From NCBI RefSeq assembly GCF_009372255.1, contig NZ_LXGN01000034.1, positions 179,401 through 243,400 of the forward strand: a stretch of DNA of 64,000 nucleotides. Reading direction: 5' to 3'. How positions within the stretch are numbered: position 1 is the stretch's first letter; each line of letters starts with the position of its first letter. This DNA comes from Acinetobacter guerrae. Its GTDB lineage: Bacteria > Pseudomonadota > Gammaproteobacteria > Pseudomonadales > Moraxellaceae. Positions 8,223 through 18,118 of this stretch are shown piece by piece. Under the pieces are notes generated by a model. The model saw nothing but the letters and a program-made list of their open reading frames with translations, was not told the DNA's origin and ran no database searches. A program made the translations under genes and the position numbers.

Positions 8223-9233
8223 CTATTTTCCATATTGTCTTGGACTCTGCCCAAACCAACGTTTGAATGCATGATTAAATGCAGCAGGTTCTGAATAACC
8301 GAGTAACTCCGCAATGACTTCAATTGAATATTCCTTATATTCCATAAGCTTTAAGGCCTTATCTTTAATTAACTGTTCACGAATTTGTTTATAACTCGTA
8401 TTCAGTTGTTGCAATTGATGTCTTAGCGTCCGTTCTGGAATATGTAATGCAATTGCAGTTTCCGCCATTGTAGGAATAACGCCCTGCTGTAGTTCAAGAT
8501 AATCATGTACTCTTTGCACTAGATCAGATTCCTGCGTTTGATCATCATTTAAACGCTTAATTTCATCCAGACATTTTACTTCATATACACGGTGTGTAAT
8601 TAAATCCGCAGACGGGATTTTTACATCTAAAACCGCTTCATTCAAACTAAAAACTGCATGATCTGCATTAAAATGCAAGTTATTGCCATAATAATGCTGA
8701 TACTGCGCTAGCATATGTAAATTTTGCGGTTGCGGGAATGGCAAATCTACTCTAATTTCAGGCGCATCCAACCCCATCATTCTATAAATATCTAGAATAA
8801 ATTTATAAGTCCCAGATATTTCACATTGTGCTCTTAATAATCCCATTTCTGTATTCAAATCAATAGGAGAATAAATTAAAGATGCATAGCCATTACGTTC
8901 GTCCAGACTTAATTGACCAAACAAATGAGTGAGCGTTTGATATTGAATACCTTTATATATAGCATTGCGAATACTATCCGCAGTGACCAATAGCATCAAC
9001 AAAGGACCATAACCTGCTAGCGCATAATGCTGTCCAATATATAAACCTTGTTCAGCGGGAACATCCTGACTGATGATATGTTGAATATCCCACTCCAGAC
9101 TATCATGAATGATGGAGTTGGGATTTAGCGCATCTACACGAATGCCAATATTGGCAAGTCGCGTATCGACATCAATACCAGAATTTCGCATTCCCTGTAT
9201 TAAATACATCAGGCCGAGTATTGATCGCTTCAT
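8223..9233 (-). CDS. AraC-family transcriptional regulator (arabinose-binding-like N-terminus)
   Basis: 336 residues from the ATG at 9233 (MKRSILGLM). A TTG 51 nt upstream would extend it, but the ATG start fits family length. Residues 1 to about 200 form the Arabinose_bd-type sensor domain found in OruR/ArgR-like AraC members (ALAGYGPLLMLLVTADSIRNA). The C-terminal 100 residues hold two helix-turn-helix motifs: MAETAIALHIPERTLRHQL and SIEVIAELLGYSEPAAFNHAFKR, the latter being the AraC signature. It is divergent from the flavin monooxygenase at 9386 and probably activates it; the ligand is unknown. Confidence 0.9.
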   Translation of the reverse strand: MKRSILGLMYLIQGMRNSGIDVDTRLANIGIRVDALNPNSIIHDSLEWDIQHIISQDVPAEQGLYIGQHYALAGYGPLLMLLVTADSIRNAIYKGIQYQTLTHLFGQLSLDERNGYASLIYSPIDLNTEMGLLRAQCEISGTYKFILDIYRMMGLDAPEIRVDLPFPQPQNLHMLAQYQHYYGNNLHFNADHAVFSLNEAVLDVKIPSADLITHRVYEVKCLDEIKRLNDDQTQESDLVQRVHDYLELQQGVIPTMAETAIALHIPERTLRHQLQQLNTSYKQIREQLIKDKALKLMEYKEYSIEVIAELLGYSEPAAFNHAFKRWFGQSPRQYGK

Positions 9234-9385
9234 TATTGGGTCTATTTTTACCTTACCGTGATGTTGTACTACAAAGTTGTTCAAAAATTAATTGCCGATT
9301 CTATCAATTTTTATGTCGTTGTAATCATGTTAGCTGAAACAAAAAATGATTAATCTTATGTTCATTGTTTAAGCACAGGGTAAAG
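9234..9385. promoter_or_regulatory. Divergent intergenic region, AraC regulator / monooxygenase
   Basis: 152 bases between two divergent starts, AT-rich, and the expected site of the AraC-type operator and both promoters. I could not identify paired operator half-sites or a convincing -35/-10 by eye. AGGG (9377-9380) precedes the monooxygenase ATG. Confidence 0.45.
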
Positions 9386-10909
9386 ATGATGCATGAGTCA
9401 ACAATAAATGCGATTCAAAAAACTAAAATAGCAATTATTGGTGCTGGATTTGGCGGTCTAGCGATGGCAATTCGCCTACTACAACAAAATATCCATGATT
9501 TTGTTATTTTAGAAAAAGCAGACGATGTAGGCGGAACCTGGCGTGAAAACCAATATCCTGGTGCAGCTTGCGATGTACAGTCGCATATGTATTCCTTATC
9601 ATTTGCACCGAAATCAGACTGGTCAAAACGTTATGCTGAAGCTGGCGAAATTTTTTCATACATTCAAGAGATTACAGAACAATTTCAACTGAAGAAATAC
9701 TGTAAATTTGAACATGAAGTCACACGTGCTGAATACGATGAACAACGGTTTCTCTGGACAGTTTCTTTTAAAGAACATGCCCCATTAGAAGCACAATTTG
9801 TGATTTTTGCCTCAGGCCCTCTGCATGTACCACAAATTCCACATATTAAAGGGATCGAAAACTTTAAGGGCAAAGTGTTTCATTCATCGCACTGGGACCA
9901 TGAATATGATCTGACAGGTAAACGTGTTGCCTCGATTGGAACTGGAGGCAGCGCCATTCAATACATTCCTGAAATAGCCAAACAAGTCAAGCAACTGTAT
10001 GTGTTTCAACGTACCGCTGCTTGGGTAATTCCACGTGATGAACGTCAATATTCAGGTTTAAGTCAATTATTATTCAAACGGTCTGATTTATTCCGCAAAA
10101 TCCATCGCGCACGTTTGTACTGGAGTAATGAATCACGCGTAGTACCCATTGTTCAACCGCAAATTATGAAATATGGACAAAAACTTGCTGAAGCTTTTAT
10201 TCGCTTTCAGGTAAAGGATAAAAATATCGCCAAAAAACTTACACCTGATTATGTCATGGGCTGTAAACGGATATTAATTTCTAATAAGTATTTTCCAACC
10301 TTTAACCGTAAAAATGTTGAGTTGATTACACAAGGCATTTCAGAATTAACGGCTAGCAGTATTAAAACTAAAGATGGTCATGAACGCGAAATAGATTGCC
10401 TGATTTATGGGACAGGGTTTATTACTGACCCACGTATTTATTTAAAACACTTTGACTGTATCGGAGTCAATAAACAAGAGCTTAAACAAGTCTGGAAAGA
10501 TGCACCTGAAAGTTACTATGGAATGAGCACCAAAGGATTCCCAAATTTATTTCAATTGCTAGGCCCAAATACAGTTTTAGGGCACAACTCCGTCATCTTT
10601 ATGATTGAATCTCAGGTAAATTACATTCTTCAACTCATTCAACTGGTTGATAAAACCCAAACTTTGGCAATGGAAGTTAAACCTGAAGTACAGGATCACT
10701 ACAATGCTAAGGTACAACAACAACTTCAAGGTACAGTCTGGCAAGCTGGTGGCTGTGCGAGTTGGTATCAGGCTGCTGATGGCAAAAACTTTGCTTTGTG
10801 GCCAACCTACACATGGAAATATTGGTTAGAAACCCGCAAAGTGAATGCTTCTGACTATATTTTTCTAGGACAAAATAAAACAAAAGATAAAAAACGGCTT
10901 GCTGCCTAA
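9386..10909 (+). CDS. Flavin-containing Baeyer-Villiger-type monooxygenase
   Basis: 507 residues from the ATG at 9386, preceded by AGGG. The N-terminal FAD site is GAGFGG (about residues 21-26), followed by GGTWRENQYPGAACD. The Baeyer-Villiger fingerprint F-x-G-x3-H-x3-W-D is present exactly as FKGKVFHSSHWD (about residues 161-172). The NADPH site is GTGGSA (about residues 185-190). Such enzymes insert oxygen next to a ketone carbonyl or oxidise heteroatoms using NADPH, FAD and O2. The substrate cannot be told. The AraC-type regulator upstream is divergent and a transporter follows 28 nt later, so an inducible catabolic or detoxification unit is likely. Confidence 0.93.
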   Translation: MMHESTINAIQKTKIAIIGAGFGGLAMAIRLLQQNIHDFVILEKADDVGGTWRENQYPGAACDVQSHMYSLSFAPKSDWSKRYAEAGEIFSYIQEITEQFQLKKYCKFEHEVTRAEYDEQRFLWTVSFKEHAPLEAQFVIFASGPLHVPQIPHIKGIENFKGKVFHSSHWDHEYDLTGKRVASIGTGGSAIQYIPEIAKQVKQLYVFQRTAAWVIPRDERQYSGLSQLLFKRSDLFRKIHRARLYWSNESRVVPIVQPQIMKYGQKLAEAFIRFQVKDKNIAKKLTPDYVMGCKRILISNKYFPTFNRKNVELITQGISELTASSIKTKDGHEREIDCLIYGTGFITDPRIYLKHFDCIGVNKQELKQVWKDAPESYYGMSTKGFPNLFQLLGPNTVLGHNSVIFMIESQVNYILQLIQLVDKTQTLAMEVKPEVQDHYNAKVQQQLQGTVWQAGGCASWYQAADGKNFALWPTYTWKYWLETRKVNASDYIFLGQNKTKDKKRLAA

Positions 10910-10937
10910 TCTTTTACCCTCATAATAAGTAGGTTGA

Positions 10938-11864
10938 ATGCAATCTACTTATTTTATGCAATCCCTTATTTTAATTTTCCAAATTTTTATCGCAATTGGC
11001 TTAGGCTATTTTATAGCTCCTAAATTAAATCTAAAGATCAGGCATTTTATTTTTAAAATACTGCCTTACTTTTCTTATGTTCTTTTAGTCAGTGTTGCAT
11101 TTGAATTTACCCAAGCTTTAACTCATTTACAGCACCCACAGCGAATTTTACCTACTGCACTTTTAATTGCAGCATCCACGTCAATTGCTTCATTTTATGT
11201 ATGCTTAATTGTTTATAAAATTTTAGATGAAGACAGTGTACAAGGTCAGATTTCACTGCATTTATTTCTAAATGCCTTGAAAAATATCAGTTATGCCTTT
11301 ATTGCACTTGGTTTGGGCGCTGCTTTGGGCTTCGTAACTCATCATTTTCAGCTCAATATCATATTTAACAGTTGGTATTTACTTTTAGTTTTTATTTGTT
11401 TTATTGGTATTGAGCTTGCTTATACTCACTTTGACCGTTCTTGGGTGAGTTGGAAGATTCTTGTAGTACCACTAGCAGCAATCATCGGCTCAATCATTGC
11501 AGCGTTTTTTTGTTATGTCATATTAACTGGATACAAATTGAATGAGGTGATTGCCCTATCGCAAGGTTACGGTTGGTATTCGATGTCTGGGATTTTATTT
11601 ACCAAACTCCATTCAACTGAACTTGGTGGAATCGCTTTACTCACCGACTTATTTAGAGAGATTTTTGCGATTCTTTTAATGTATTGTTTAGGTTGGCGTT
11701 TCCCCCGCTCTGCGATTTCCAGTGCAGGTGCAACGTCTATGGATGTAACTTTAGCGATGGTCAAACAATCATGTGGCACACATTATGTACCACACGCCAT
11801 GATGAGCGGAATTATATTAAGCTTACTTGCACCCTTGCTTATCACGTTTTTCTTAATGATTTAA
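10938..11864 (+). CDS. LysO-family (YbjE-like) membrane exporter
   Basis: 308 residues with about eight hydrophobic segments. The second half has the LysO pattern: [33 protein letters not shown] and [17 protein letters not shown], matching S-G-x-G-W-Y-S-x-S-G ... L-x-N-L-x-R-E ... G-x-T-S-M-D in the lysine exporter. E. coli LysO exports lysine and its toxic analogues. Whether this copy carries lysine is not shown. It is 28 nt after the monooxygenase on the same strand and may be co-transcribed. Its stop codon overlaps the stop of the convergent pyrF. Confidence 0.82.
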   Translation: MQSTYFMQSLILIFQIFIAIGLGYFIAPKLNLKIRHFIFKILPYFSYVLLVSVAFEFTQALTHLQHPQRILPTALLIAASTSIASFYVCLIVYKILDEDSVQGQISLHLFLNALKNISYAFIALGLGAALGFVTHHFQLNIIFNSWYLLLVFICFIGIELAYTHFDRSWVSWKILVVPLAAIIGSIIAAFFCYVILTGYKLNEVIALSQGYGWYSMSGILFTKLHSTELGGIALLTDLFREIFAILLMYCLGWRFPRSAISSAGATSMDVTLAMVKQSCGTHYVPHAMMSGIILSLLAPLLITFFLMI

Positions 11865-12544
11865 TTCAAAGACGCCAAAATACTTTTTAACATTTCATTT
11901 GGATTTTCAGCTTTGGTAATCGGTCGACCAATCACTAAATGCGTTGATCCATCTAGCATTGCCTGTTTTGGTGTCACAATACGTTTTTGGTCATCTGCAC
12001 TAGAACCTTCTGGACGAATACCTGGAGTCACCAACGAAAATTCTGATCCTAATAACTGCCTTAACATTTTGGCTTCTTGAGCAGAACATACAACACCATC
12101 CAAACCGCTCTCTTTTGTTAATTGTGCCAAACGTTTTACCTGTTCAAAAGGTTCAATATCTAATCCGATATCACGTAAGTCTTCTCTTTCCATTGAGGTT
12201 AAAACCGTAACCGCAATCAGTTGAGTTTGATAATTACCTGCTTTTAAACGTTCTACACAAGTTTCCATCATCTTACGGCCGCCCGAAGCATGCACGTTGA
12301 CCATCCATACCCCCAAGTCAGCTGCCGCACAGACGGCTTGTGCAGTTGTATTTGGAATGTCATGGAATTTAAGATCTAGAAATAGCTCAAACCCACGATC
12401 CTGCAAAATTCTGACAGTTTGTGGCCCATCATGAGTAAAAAGCTCTTTACCAACTTTTACACGACATAAAGCTGGATCAAGTTGATCCACAATTGTAAGG
12501 GCATCTTTTTGGCTTTTAGCATCGAGGGCAACAATGATACTCAA
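11861..12544 (-). CDS. pyrF: Orotidine 5'-phosphate decarboxylase
   Basis: 227 residues, normal for bacterial PyrF. It decarboxylates OMP to UMP, the last step of de novo pyrimidine synthesis. The signature [15 protein letters not shown] (about residues 57-71) holds the catalytic Asp-Lys-Asp charge network. The phosphate-binding end is LVIGRPIT, and VTPGIRP lies before it. It lies 32 nt downstream of lapA, behind a hairpin, in the order rpsA-ihfB-lapA-pyrF that is conserved in many Gammaproteobacteria. Its stop overlaps the stop of the convergent LysO-like gene. Confidence 0.97.
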   Translation of the reverse strand: MSIIVALDAKSQKDALTIVDQLDPALCRVKVGKELFTHDGPQTVRILQDRGFELFLDLKFHDIPNTTAQAVCAAADLGVWMVNVHASGGRKMMETCVERLKAGNYQTQLIAVTVLTSMEREDLRDIGLDIEPFEQVKRLAQLTKESGLDGVVCSAQEAKMLRQLLGSEFSLVTPGIRPEGSSADDQKRIVTPKQAMLDGSTHLVIGRPITKAENPNEMLKSILASLN

Positions 12545-12566
12545 GAGACTTTTCTTCCGATAAAAT

Positions 12567-12590
12567 AAAGCCCATATTATAATGGGCTTT
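12567..12590 (-). terminator. Hairpin/terminator overlapping the 3' end of lapA
   Basis: Stem AAAGCCCAT (12567-12575) and ATGGGCTTT (12582-12590) with a 6-nt loop; on the minus strand it is followed by CTTTATTTTAT. It includes the lapA stop and lies just before pyrF, so it may attenuate pyrF transcription from the upstream operon. Confidence 0.75.
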
Positions 12591-12942
12591 TATTTTCATT
12601 GTTAGTATTAACATCCAATACTGTTTTTTCATGCTTGGTATTGGCAGCTACTTGAGCAGCAGCAACTTGCGCCATTTGAATCTGCTCTTTACGAAGATGA
12701 TCGATATCCTTCCTGAGACGCTTAATTTCCCAACCTTTTTGAATCACTTTAAACATTAAAACACCCAATAAAAGTCCAATGACTATACCAAGTGCCAAAG
12801 TGATTAAGAGTAACAAACCCAAACGCATCGCTGGTATTTGTGTAAATAGCAAATCTACAGAAAGTTCCGTGCTATTTTGTAATACCAAAGCAAGCGAATA
12901 ACCAAACAAAACAACGAGTAATGCGATTAAGATAATACGCAT
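12577..12942 (-). CDS. lapA: LapA-domain (DUF1049) inner-membrane protein
   Basis: 121 residues from the ATG at 12942, chosen because GAGG lies 5 nt upstream; a GTG two codons earlier overlaps that site. There are two membrane segments at about residues 3-22 and 42-66, then a charged coiled-coil-like stretch ([18 protein letters not shown]) and a polar tail. In E. coli LapA with LapB coordinates LPS synthesis with LpxC turnover. The position between ihfB and pyrF is the expected one. No lapB follows in this window. Confidence 0.85.
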   Translation of the reverse strand: MRIILIALLVVLFGYSLALVLQNSTELSVDLLFTQIPAMRLGLLLLITLALGIVIGLLLGVLMFKVIQKGWEIKRLRKDIDHLRKEQIQMAQVAAAQVAANTKHEKTVLDVNTNNENKSPL

Positions 12943-12972
12943 AAGCACCTCATTTTTATTAATTCTTAATTG

Positions 12973-13278
12973 TTATTTTGCAACAACTTCGTTTACTGCA
13001 TCACGAAGTGCCTTACCCGGTTTAAAGTGGGGTACAGCTTTTGCTGCAACTTCCACTGATATACCCGTTTTAGGGTTACGCCCTAAACGAGGGTCACGGT
13101 GGTGCAATGCAAAACTACCAAAACCACGAATTTCGATGCGATTATCCGTTGATAAAGCTTCGATCATTTGATCAATCATGATTTTTACGGCTTCTTCTAC
13201 CAAGGGTTCTGCCAAATGAGGATTCTTTAAAGCAATACGCTCAATTAAGTCAGATTTATTAAGTGCTTCAGTCGTCAT
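12973..13278 (-). CDS. ihfB: Integration host factor subunit beta
   Basis: 101 residues, DNABII family. IHF bends DNA sharply at specific sites as an alpha-beta heterodimer, serving recombination, replication and transcription. The DNA-binding arm is visible as [20 protein letters not shown], with the intercalating Pro in GRNPKTG, followed by [28 protein letters not shown] distinguishes it as the beta-like subunit, as does its place directly after rpsA. Its start lies downstream of the two hairpins that follow rpsA. Confidence 0.96.
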   Translation of the reverse strand: MTTEALNKSDLIERIALKNPHLAEPLVEEAVKIMIDQMIEALSTDNRIEIRGFGSFALHHRDPRLGRNPKTGISVEVAAKAVPHFKPGKALRDAVNEVVAK

Positions 13279-13339
13279 TGATGACCTCTTTATTTCTTAC
13301 TCGTTTTCAATGACTTTTATAATAACCTGTTTAAATACA

Positions 13340-13377
13340 AAACGGTAGCGCAGTACACTAATACTACGCTACCGTTT
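13340..13377 (-). terminator. Second hairpin in the rpsA-ihfB gap
   Basis: AAACGGTAGCG (13340-13350) pairs with CGCTACCGTTT (13367-13377). An inner GTA/TAC pairing lies beyond a 2-nt internal loop. On the minus strand it is followed by TGTATTTAAAC, a weak U-tract, so partial termination or processing is as likely as full termination. Confidence 0.65.
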
Positions 13378-13389
13378 ACAGTAAATCGT

Positions 13390-13429
13390 ATAAAAAGTAC
13401 GAATTAGTTACACTAATGATACTTTTTAT
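13390..13429 (-). terminator. First hairpin immediately after rpsA
   Basis: ATAAAAAGTA (13390-13399) pairs with TACTTTTTAT (13420-13429), and inside it ATTAGT pairs with ACTAAT. It lies 6 nt beyond the rpsA stop. AT-rich, with T-rich arms; likely an rpsA terminator or mRNA 3' stabiliser. Confidence 0.65.
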
Positions 13430-13435
13430 TGAGGC

Positions 13436-15109
13436 TTACTTCATTTGTGCTTTGATCAAGTCACCAATCGTCTTAGGACCATTGTCTTGAGACGTTGTTG
13501 TTGTACGAAGATTCGCAACTGCTTCTTTCTCTTCAGCTTCGTCTTTCGCTTTGATAGACAAGTTGATAGAACGAGATTTACGGTCTACGTTGATGATTTT
13601 CGCTTCAACTTCTTGACCAACTTCTAAGAACTTAGTTGCATCTTCAACGCGATCACGGTTAATTTCAGATGCTTTCAAAGTCGCTTCAACTTCGTCAGCC
13701 AATTTAACAGTTGCGCCTTTTGCATCAACAGCAGTTACAGTACCTTTAACCAATGCACCACGTTCATTCGCTGCCAAGAAGTCATTGAATGGATCGCTGT
13801 TCAATTGTTTAATACCAAGACTGATACGGTTGCCTTCAGCATCTACAGACAAGATAACAGCTTCAACAGTGTCACCTTTCTTGTAACGACGAATAGCATC
13901 TTCACCTTGTTCGTTCCAAGAGATATCAGACAAGTGAACTAGACCGTCGATACCGCCAGGTAAACCAATGAAAATACCGAAATCAGTGATTGATTTGATC
14001 GTACCAGAAACTTTTTCACCTTTGTCGTGAGCCTTAGCAAACTCTTCCCATGGGTTAGCACGAGTTTGTTTGATACCAAGAGAGATACGACGACGTTCTT
14101 CATCAACTTCAAGAACCATAACATCAACTTCATCACCAATCTGAACAACTTTAGATGGGTGGATGTTTTTGTTTGTGTGATCCATTTCAGAAACGTGTAC
14201 AAGACCTTCAACGCCTTCAGCGATTTCAGCGAAACAGCCGTAGTCAGTTAAGTTAGTTACACGTGCTTTAACGATAGAACCTTTAGGGTAACGGTTCATG
14301 ATCGCTAACCATGGATCTTCACCAAGTTGTTTAAGACCTAGAGAAACACGGTTACGTTCACGATCAAATTTAAGTACTTTAACAGTAACTTCTTGACCTA
14401 CTTCAACCACTTCAGATGGGTGCTTGATACGTTTCCAAGCCATATCTGTAATGTGAAGAAGACCGTCGATACCACCAAGGTCAACAAACGCGCCGTAATC
14501 AGTAAGGTTTTTGATTGTACCTGTAACTGTTTGACCTTCTTCAAGCTGAGCAAGAAGTGCTTCACGGTCAGCAGAAGATTCAGCTTCCATAACAGCACGA
14601 CGAGATACAACAACGTTGTTACGTTTAGCATCAAGTTTGATAACTTTAAACTCTAACTCTTTACCTTCAAGGTGAGTTGTGTCACGGATCGGACGAGTAT
14701 CTACAAGTGAACCAGGTAGGAACGCACGAACTGGACCGATGTCAACAGTGAAACCGCCTTTAACTTTACCAGAAATAACACCAGTAACGATTTCGCCATC
14801 TTCAAAGATTTTTTCAAGTTTGGTCCAAGTTTCAGCACGTTTTGCTTTTTCACGTGATAAAACAGTTTGACCCATACCGTTGTCAAGCGCTTCTACAACG
14901 ACGTCAACAGTATCACCAACTTGAACTTCAAGTTCACGTTGTTCATTTAAAAATTCAGCACGGTCAACTACGCCTTCAGATTTAAGGCCAGTGTCAACAG
15001 TTACCCAGTCACTATCGATGCTAACAACAACACCTTGGATGACTGCACCCTTTTCAACGTTGAGGTTTAATTCACTTTCTTCAAAGAGGGCTGCAAAAGA
15101 TTCGGTCAT
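13436..15109 (-). CDS. rpsA: 30S ribosomal protein S1
   Basis: 557 residues, the standard size with six S1 RNA-binding (OB-fold) repeats. Repeats are visible as G-x-V-x-x-I-x-D-x-G-x-F/Y-V/I-D/G blocks, for example [20 protein letters not shown] and [20 protein letters not shown]. The [18 protein letters not shown] ends are also present. S1 binds mRNA leaders and is needed to initiate most messages. It lies between cmk and ihfB, the usual gammaproteobacterial order. Its 113-nt leader to cmk probably includes the autoregulated ribosome-binding region known for rpsA. Confidence 0.98.
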   Translation of the reverse strand: MTESFAALFEESELNLNVEKGAVIQGVVVSIDSDWVTVDTGLKSEGVVDRAEFLNEQRELEVQVGDTVDVVVEALDNGMGQTVLSREKAKRAETWTKLEKIFEDGEIVTGVISGKVKGGFTVDIGPVRAFLPGSLVDTRPIRDTTHLEGKELEFKVIKLDAKRNNVVVSRRAVMEAESSADREALLAQLEEGQTVTGTIKNLTDYGAFVDLGGIDGLLHITDMAWKRIKHPSEVVEVGQEVTVKVLKFDRERNRVSLGLKQLGEDPWLAIMNRYPKGSIVKARVTNLTDYGCFAEIAEGVEGLVHVSEMDHTNKNIHPSKVVQIGDEVDVMVLEVDEERRRISLGIKQTRANPWEEFAKAHDKGEKVSGTIKSITDFGIFIGLPGGIDGLVHLSDISWNEQGEDAIRRYKKGDTVEAVILSVDAEGNRISLGIKQLNSDPFNDFLAANERGALVKGTVTAVDAKGATVKLADEVEATLKASEINRDRVEDATKFLEVGQEVEAKIINVDRKSRSINLSIKAKDEAEEKEAVANLRTTTTSQDNGPKTIGDLIKAQMK

Positions 15110-15222
15110 GATATACCTGATAAAGTCAGCGGTCTTGGATCAGACAAGGCCGGTTTAGTTAAGTTTCCACATAGTCCGTAATAAACTGATCTAGCTATGC
15201 TTTAACTGATTTAAAAAATCGG

Positions 15223-15906
15223 TTAGGCTTTTATACGTTGATCAATGTAATCCGTCATTAACTGAAAGACTTGATCGATATTCAAATTTGAACTATCAAT
15301 CTGATAAGCGTCTTCAGCTGGACGTAATGGCGCAACTGTTCGTTGCATATCACGTTGATCACGCGACTGTATATTAGCCAAAATGTCGCCTATTTTAACA
15401 TCTAGCCCCATTCCCTGCAACTGCTTTACTCGACGCTCTGCGCGTGACTCGGCAGAAGCAGTCAAATAAATTTTGGCCTGTGCTTCTGGAAAAATGGAGG
15501 TCGCCATATCACGACCATCAGCAACTAATCCGGGCGCTTGAATGAACGCACGTTGCCGATCAAATAAAGCTTTGCGCAGTTCTGGTACAGCTGCGACCTG
15601 CGATGCAAACTCACCTACACGTTCTGTACGAATGGTTTGGGTGACATCTTCACCCTCTAGAAGAATAGCTGTTGCTTCATCTTTTGTTTCAAATTTAATA
15701 TTGAGATGAGTTGCCACTTCTACACATTCGCTTAAACGTGTAGACAATGCATCGAGTAAATTTTTTTGATGTAAAGACAGCCCAAGCAATCGATATAAAG
15801 CACCTGAATCCAACAGATGAAAACCATAATGTTGTGCCAGTTTTGCAGCAAGTGTCCCTTTACCTGACCCACTTGGCCCGTCGATTGTAATAATATGAAC
15901 TGTCAT
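15223..15906 (-). CDS. cmk: Cytidylate kinase
   Basis: 227 residues. The P-loop [11 protein letters not shown] (residues 8-18) and [10 protein letters not shown] near residue 33 are typical of Cmk, as is the [16 protein letters not shown] block that binds the nucleotide. It phosphorylates CMP and dCMP. It lies 113 nt upstream of rpsA on the same strand, a conserved pairing. It follows a SRPBCC gene with 10 nt between them. Confidence 0.97.
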   Translation of the reverse strand: MTVHIITIDGPSGSGKGTLAAKLAQHYGFHLLDSGALYRLLGLSLHQKNLLDALSTRLSECVEVATHLNIKFETKDEATAILLEGEDVTQTIRTERVGEFASQVAAVPELRKALFDRQRAFIQAPGLVADGRDMATSIFPEAQAKIYLTASAESRAERRVKQLQGMGLDVKIGDILANIQSRDQRDMQRTVAPLRPAEDAYQIDSSNLNIDQVFQLMTDYIDQRIKA

Positions 15907-15916
15907 TAAAACCCTA

Positions 15917-16351
15917 CTAAGCGATCGATTTTGCTAATTTTGAAAAGCCTAGTGTAATCGCTGCTTTAAGTTGTGCAAGAATTAATTTACTCACAAATGG
16001 AATTTTCGCAGTCAACTCAATGGTATAAGTCACCAATGTTTTATTCGGTGCAACTTGTTGAAAATCGATTCGACCAAGATGATGTTTGATTAATGGATTA
16101 TCGATCAATTTATATTCGATACGCTTATTTTCTTCAAGTAAAGTAATTTCTTCTTTTAACGGTTTAAATGGCCCAAATCCCATACGGCGCACGGAACCCA
16201 AACCATCTGGACGTTTAGGATCTGCCGAGTCTTTGACTCTAACCACTTGAATGGGTGCAAAGGCTTGATTATAGGTTGCATGTTTCGACAAAAGATCAAA
16301 AACCTGCTCAATTGGTGCATTGAATTCTTTTTTTATGGTGATGGCATTCAT
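15917..16351 (-). CDS. SRPBCC-family (polyketide cyclase-like) protein
   Basis: 144 residues from the ATG at 16351, which has GAGAGA 4 nt upstream; a longer frame from 16363 is less likely. The fold is suggested by the N-terminal [21 protein letters not shown], a START/Bet v1-type opening strand and helix, and by alternating strands ([25 protein letters not shown]). These proteins form a hydrophobic ligand pocket; the ligand is unknown. It is 10 nt upstream of cmk and could be co-transcribed with it. Confidence 0.8.
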   Translation of the reverse strand: MNAITIKKEFNAPIEQVFDLLSKHATYNQAFAPIQVVRVKDSADPKRPDGLGSVRRMGFGPFKPLKEEITLLEENKRIEYKLIDNPLIKHHLGRIDFQQVAPNKTLVTYTIELTAKIPFVSKLILAQLKAAITLGFSKLAKSIA

Positions 16352-16467
16352 AATATCTCTCAAGATGAAAATGACAATTTATATTGTCAAAAATACATTA
16401 GCTAAACATCTTACAGGAATCAAGAGATCGTGAATGATTGTTTTTTGTCAATTAAGCAAGTACAAAT

Positions 16468-16989
16468 TTATTCTGTATCACTTTTTAAAGGGTTAAAATT
16501 TTGCATCCGTTCGTTACGCTTTTGTTCTCTACGTTGTTTAAAGAAATGACTAAGCTGTTCCGAACATTGCTGTTGCATACAACCATAATCTACAACGAAT
16601 TTATGATTGTAATAGCCTGAATCTAACAATTGACGCGCACTGATTAAAGACCCTGCTTTTGGCTCTGTCGTTGCAAAAACGACTCGATAAACACGTGAGT
16701 GTATTAATGCACCTACACACATGGTGCACGGCTCAAGTGTCACATACAGAGTTGCATCGGCAGGTAACCGATAATTTTGAATGGTTTCGCATGCCATACG
16801 AATTGCACGAATCTCAGCATGTGCGGTTGGATCATTTAAAGAAATGGGTGCATTATAGCCTGAGCCAATGACTTGATTATGGCTCACGATAATTGCACCA
16901 ACAGGAATCTCCCCTTGCGATGCAGCCAATGCAGCCTGCTCAAAAGCAAGCTGCATCCAATGTTCATCAGAATAAACCTGTTCAGACAT
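16468..16989 (-). CDS. tadA: tRNA-specific adenosine deaminase
   Basis: 173 residues. The zinc deaminase motifs are both present: HAEIRAIRMAC (His and catalytic Glu, about residues 57-67) and PCTMCVGAL (two Cys, about residues 87-95). It converts A34 to inosine in tRNA-Arg(ACG), which is essential for reading CGN codons. The N-terminal QLAFEQAALAASQGEIPVGA is the family opening. It starts 4 nt after the end of the crotonase-family gene and is probably in its operon with ung. Confidence 0.96.
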   Translation of the reverse strand: MSEQVYSDEHWMQLAFEQAALAASQGEIPVGAIIVSHNQVIGSGYNAPISLNDPTAHAEIRAIRMACETIQNYRLPADATLYVTLEPCTMCVGALIHSRVYRVVFATTEPKAGSLISARQLLDSGYYNHKFVVDYGCMQQQCSEQLSHFFKQRREQKRNERMQNFNPLKSDTE

Positions 16990-16993
16990 AGCT

Positions 16994-18118
16994 TTAGCTG
17001 ATTACACCATAATGCTTAAGTAACTGGTTCCAGCTTTCAATATTGGTCACAGGCGGATGATCACCCAAAATGCCTTTTAAACTGAAATCTTGAGTGTCTT
17101 TCCATGCAGGCGACAAATCTTTATCGACTAGACGCGCGCGAACACCTTCCACAAAATCGGAATGGCGAATTTTCCAGTCAGAAATCTGCGCTTCAAGTTT
17201 AAAGACTTCATCCCAAGCATGAACCTGTTTACCCCATTGCCATAGCAGCCATGTTATTGCTGCTGTACTTGGAGAACCTTTTTGCAAGTTTTCACTGGCT
17301 TGGCGTAACCAGTCACTACGGGCCTCATTTAGACCAATAATTGCTTGATAATCCTGCTCAAAACTTACACCTCGACAAACACTATGAATAACATCCAAAG
17401 AGTTTTGTAAGGGTCCTGCCGCAACAGGTCGATGTAAACTATTTAAGGTATCATCAATTGCTCTAAAATCACCTGCTGGGTAGTGACTCCAGTCTATATC
17501 AGTGACTTTTTTCAGTACATTATCACGTTGAGCATCACAAATATGCGTCGCCCAACCAATGCTATATGCACCAGCCGCCGTCATAATTGAACCTGTTAGT
17601 CCTGTAAACAGACCAATAGGACCACGATCTGCTAGAAAACGACTTGCACCGACATCTGGATAAAGACCAATATTAATTTCTGGCATTGCTAAACGCGAAT
17701 ATGGTGTCACCAGACGAAATGGTGCAGCCATAAATAAACCTAAGCCACCACCCATGACATAACCTTCACCCCACACAATCACAGGTTTAGCATAGTTATG
17801 CAGTAATAGGTCTAGCGCGTATTCCTGCTCAAAGAATTGATTGGCGGTTTCGACTTCATTATTAATCACCAACTGGCGAAGCTTACGAACGTCTCCCCCC
17901 GCACAAAAAGCTTTTGGTGTGGTGGAATCCAGCCAGATTGCCTTAACATCATTGTCATTATGAAAATCTTCAAATACATGCAACAGTGCAGTCGCAATCG
18001 ACTCATCTAAAGCATGTAAGGATTTAGGGCGATTTAGGCGAACAATACGCCAACCATTTTTTGCCTCTTCGACAATAAGGTCTGGGTGATAACGAGTTAC
18101 ATCGGGAGAATTTGTCAT
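16994..18118 (-). CDS. Enoyl-CoA hydratase/isomerase family protein, 3-hydroxyisobutyryl-CoA hydrolase-like
   Basis: 374 residues, too long for a simple hydratase but right for 3-hydroxyisobutyryl-CoA hydrolases (valine breakdown). Crotonase motifs: RLNRPKSLHALDESI (CoA binding) and KAFCAGGDVRKLRQL (oxyanion hole). GEGYVMGGGLGLFMAAPFRL carries the second oxyanion glycine, and MPEINIGLYPDVGAS the catalytic Glu and Asp region. The last, with PDVGAS, is typical of the hydrolase subgroup. The ATG at 18118 overlaps the ung stop (ATGA). The substrate call is from family resemblance. Confidence 0.86.
   Translation of the reverse strand: MTNSPDVTRYHPDLIVEEAKNGWRIVRLNRPKSLHALDESIATALLHVFEDFHNDNDVKAIWLDSTTPKAFCAGGDVRKLRQLVINNEVETANQFFEQEYALDLLLHNYAKPVIVWGEGYVMGGGLGLFMAAPFRLVTPYSRLAMPEINIGLYPDVGASRFLADRGPIGLFTGLTGSIMTAAGAYSIGWATHICDAQRDNVLKKVTDIDWSHYPAGDFRAIDDTLNSLHRPVAAGPLQNSLDVIHSVCRGVSFEQDYQAIIGLNEARSDWLRQASENLQKGSPSTAAITWLLWQWGKQVHAWDEVFKLEAQISDWKIRHSDFVEGVRARLVDKDLSPAWKDTQDFSLKGILGDHPPVTNIESWNQLLKHYGVIS

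Noticed and set aside
13445-14870. Several plus-strand frames opposite rpsA
   Set aside because: Codon-biased highly expressed genes leave long antisense frames; the peptides are Phe/Val/Arg-rich with no recognisable domain.
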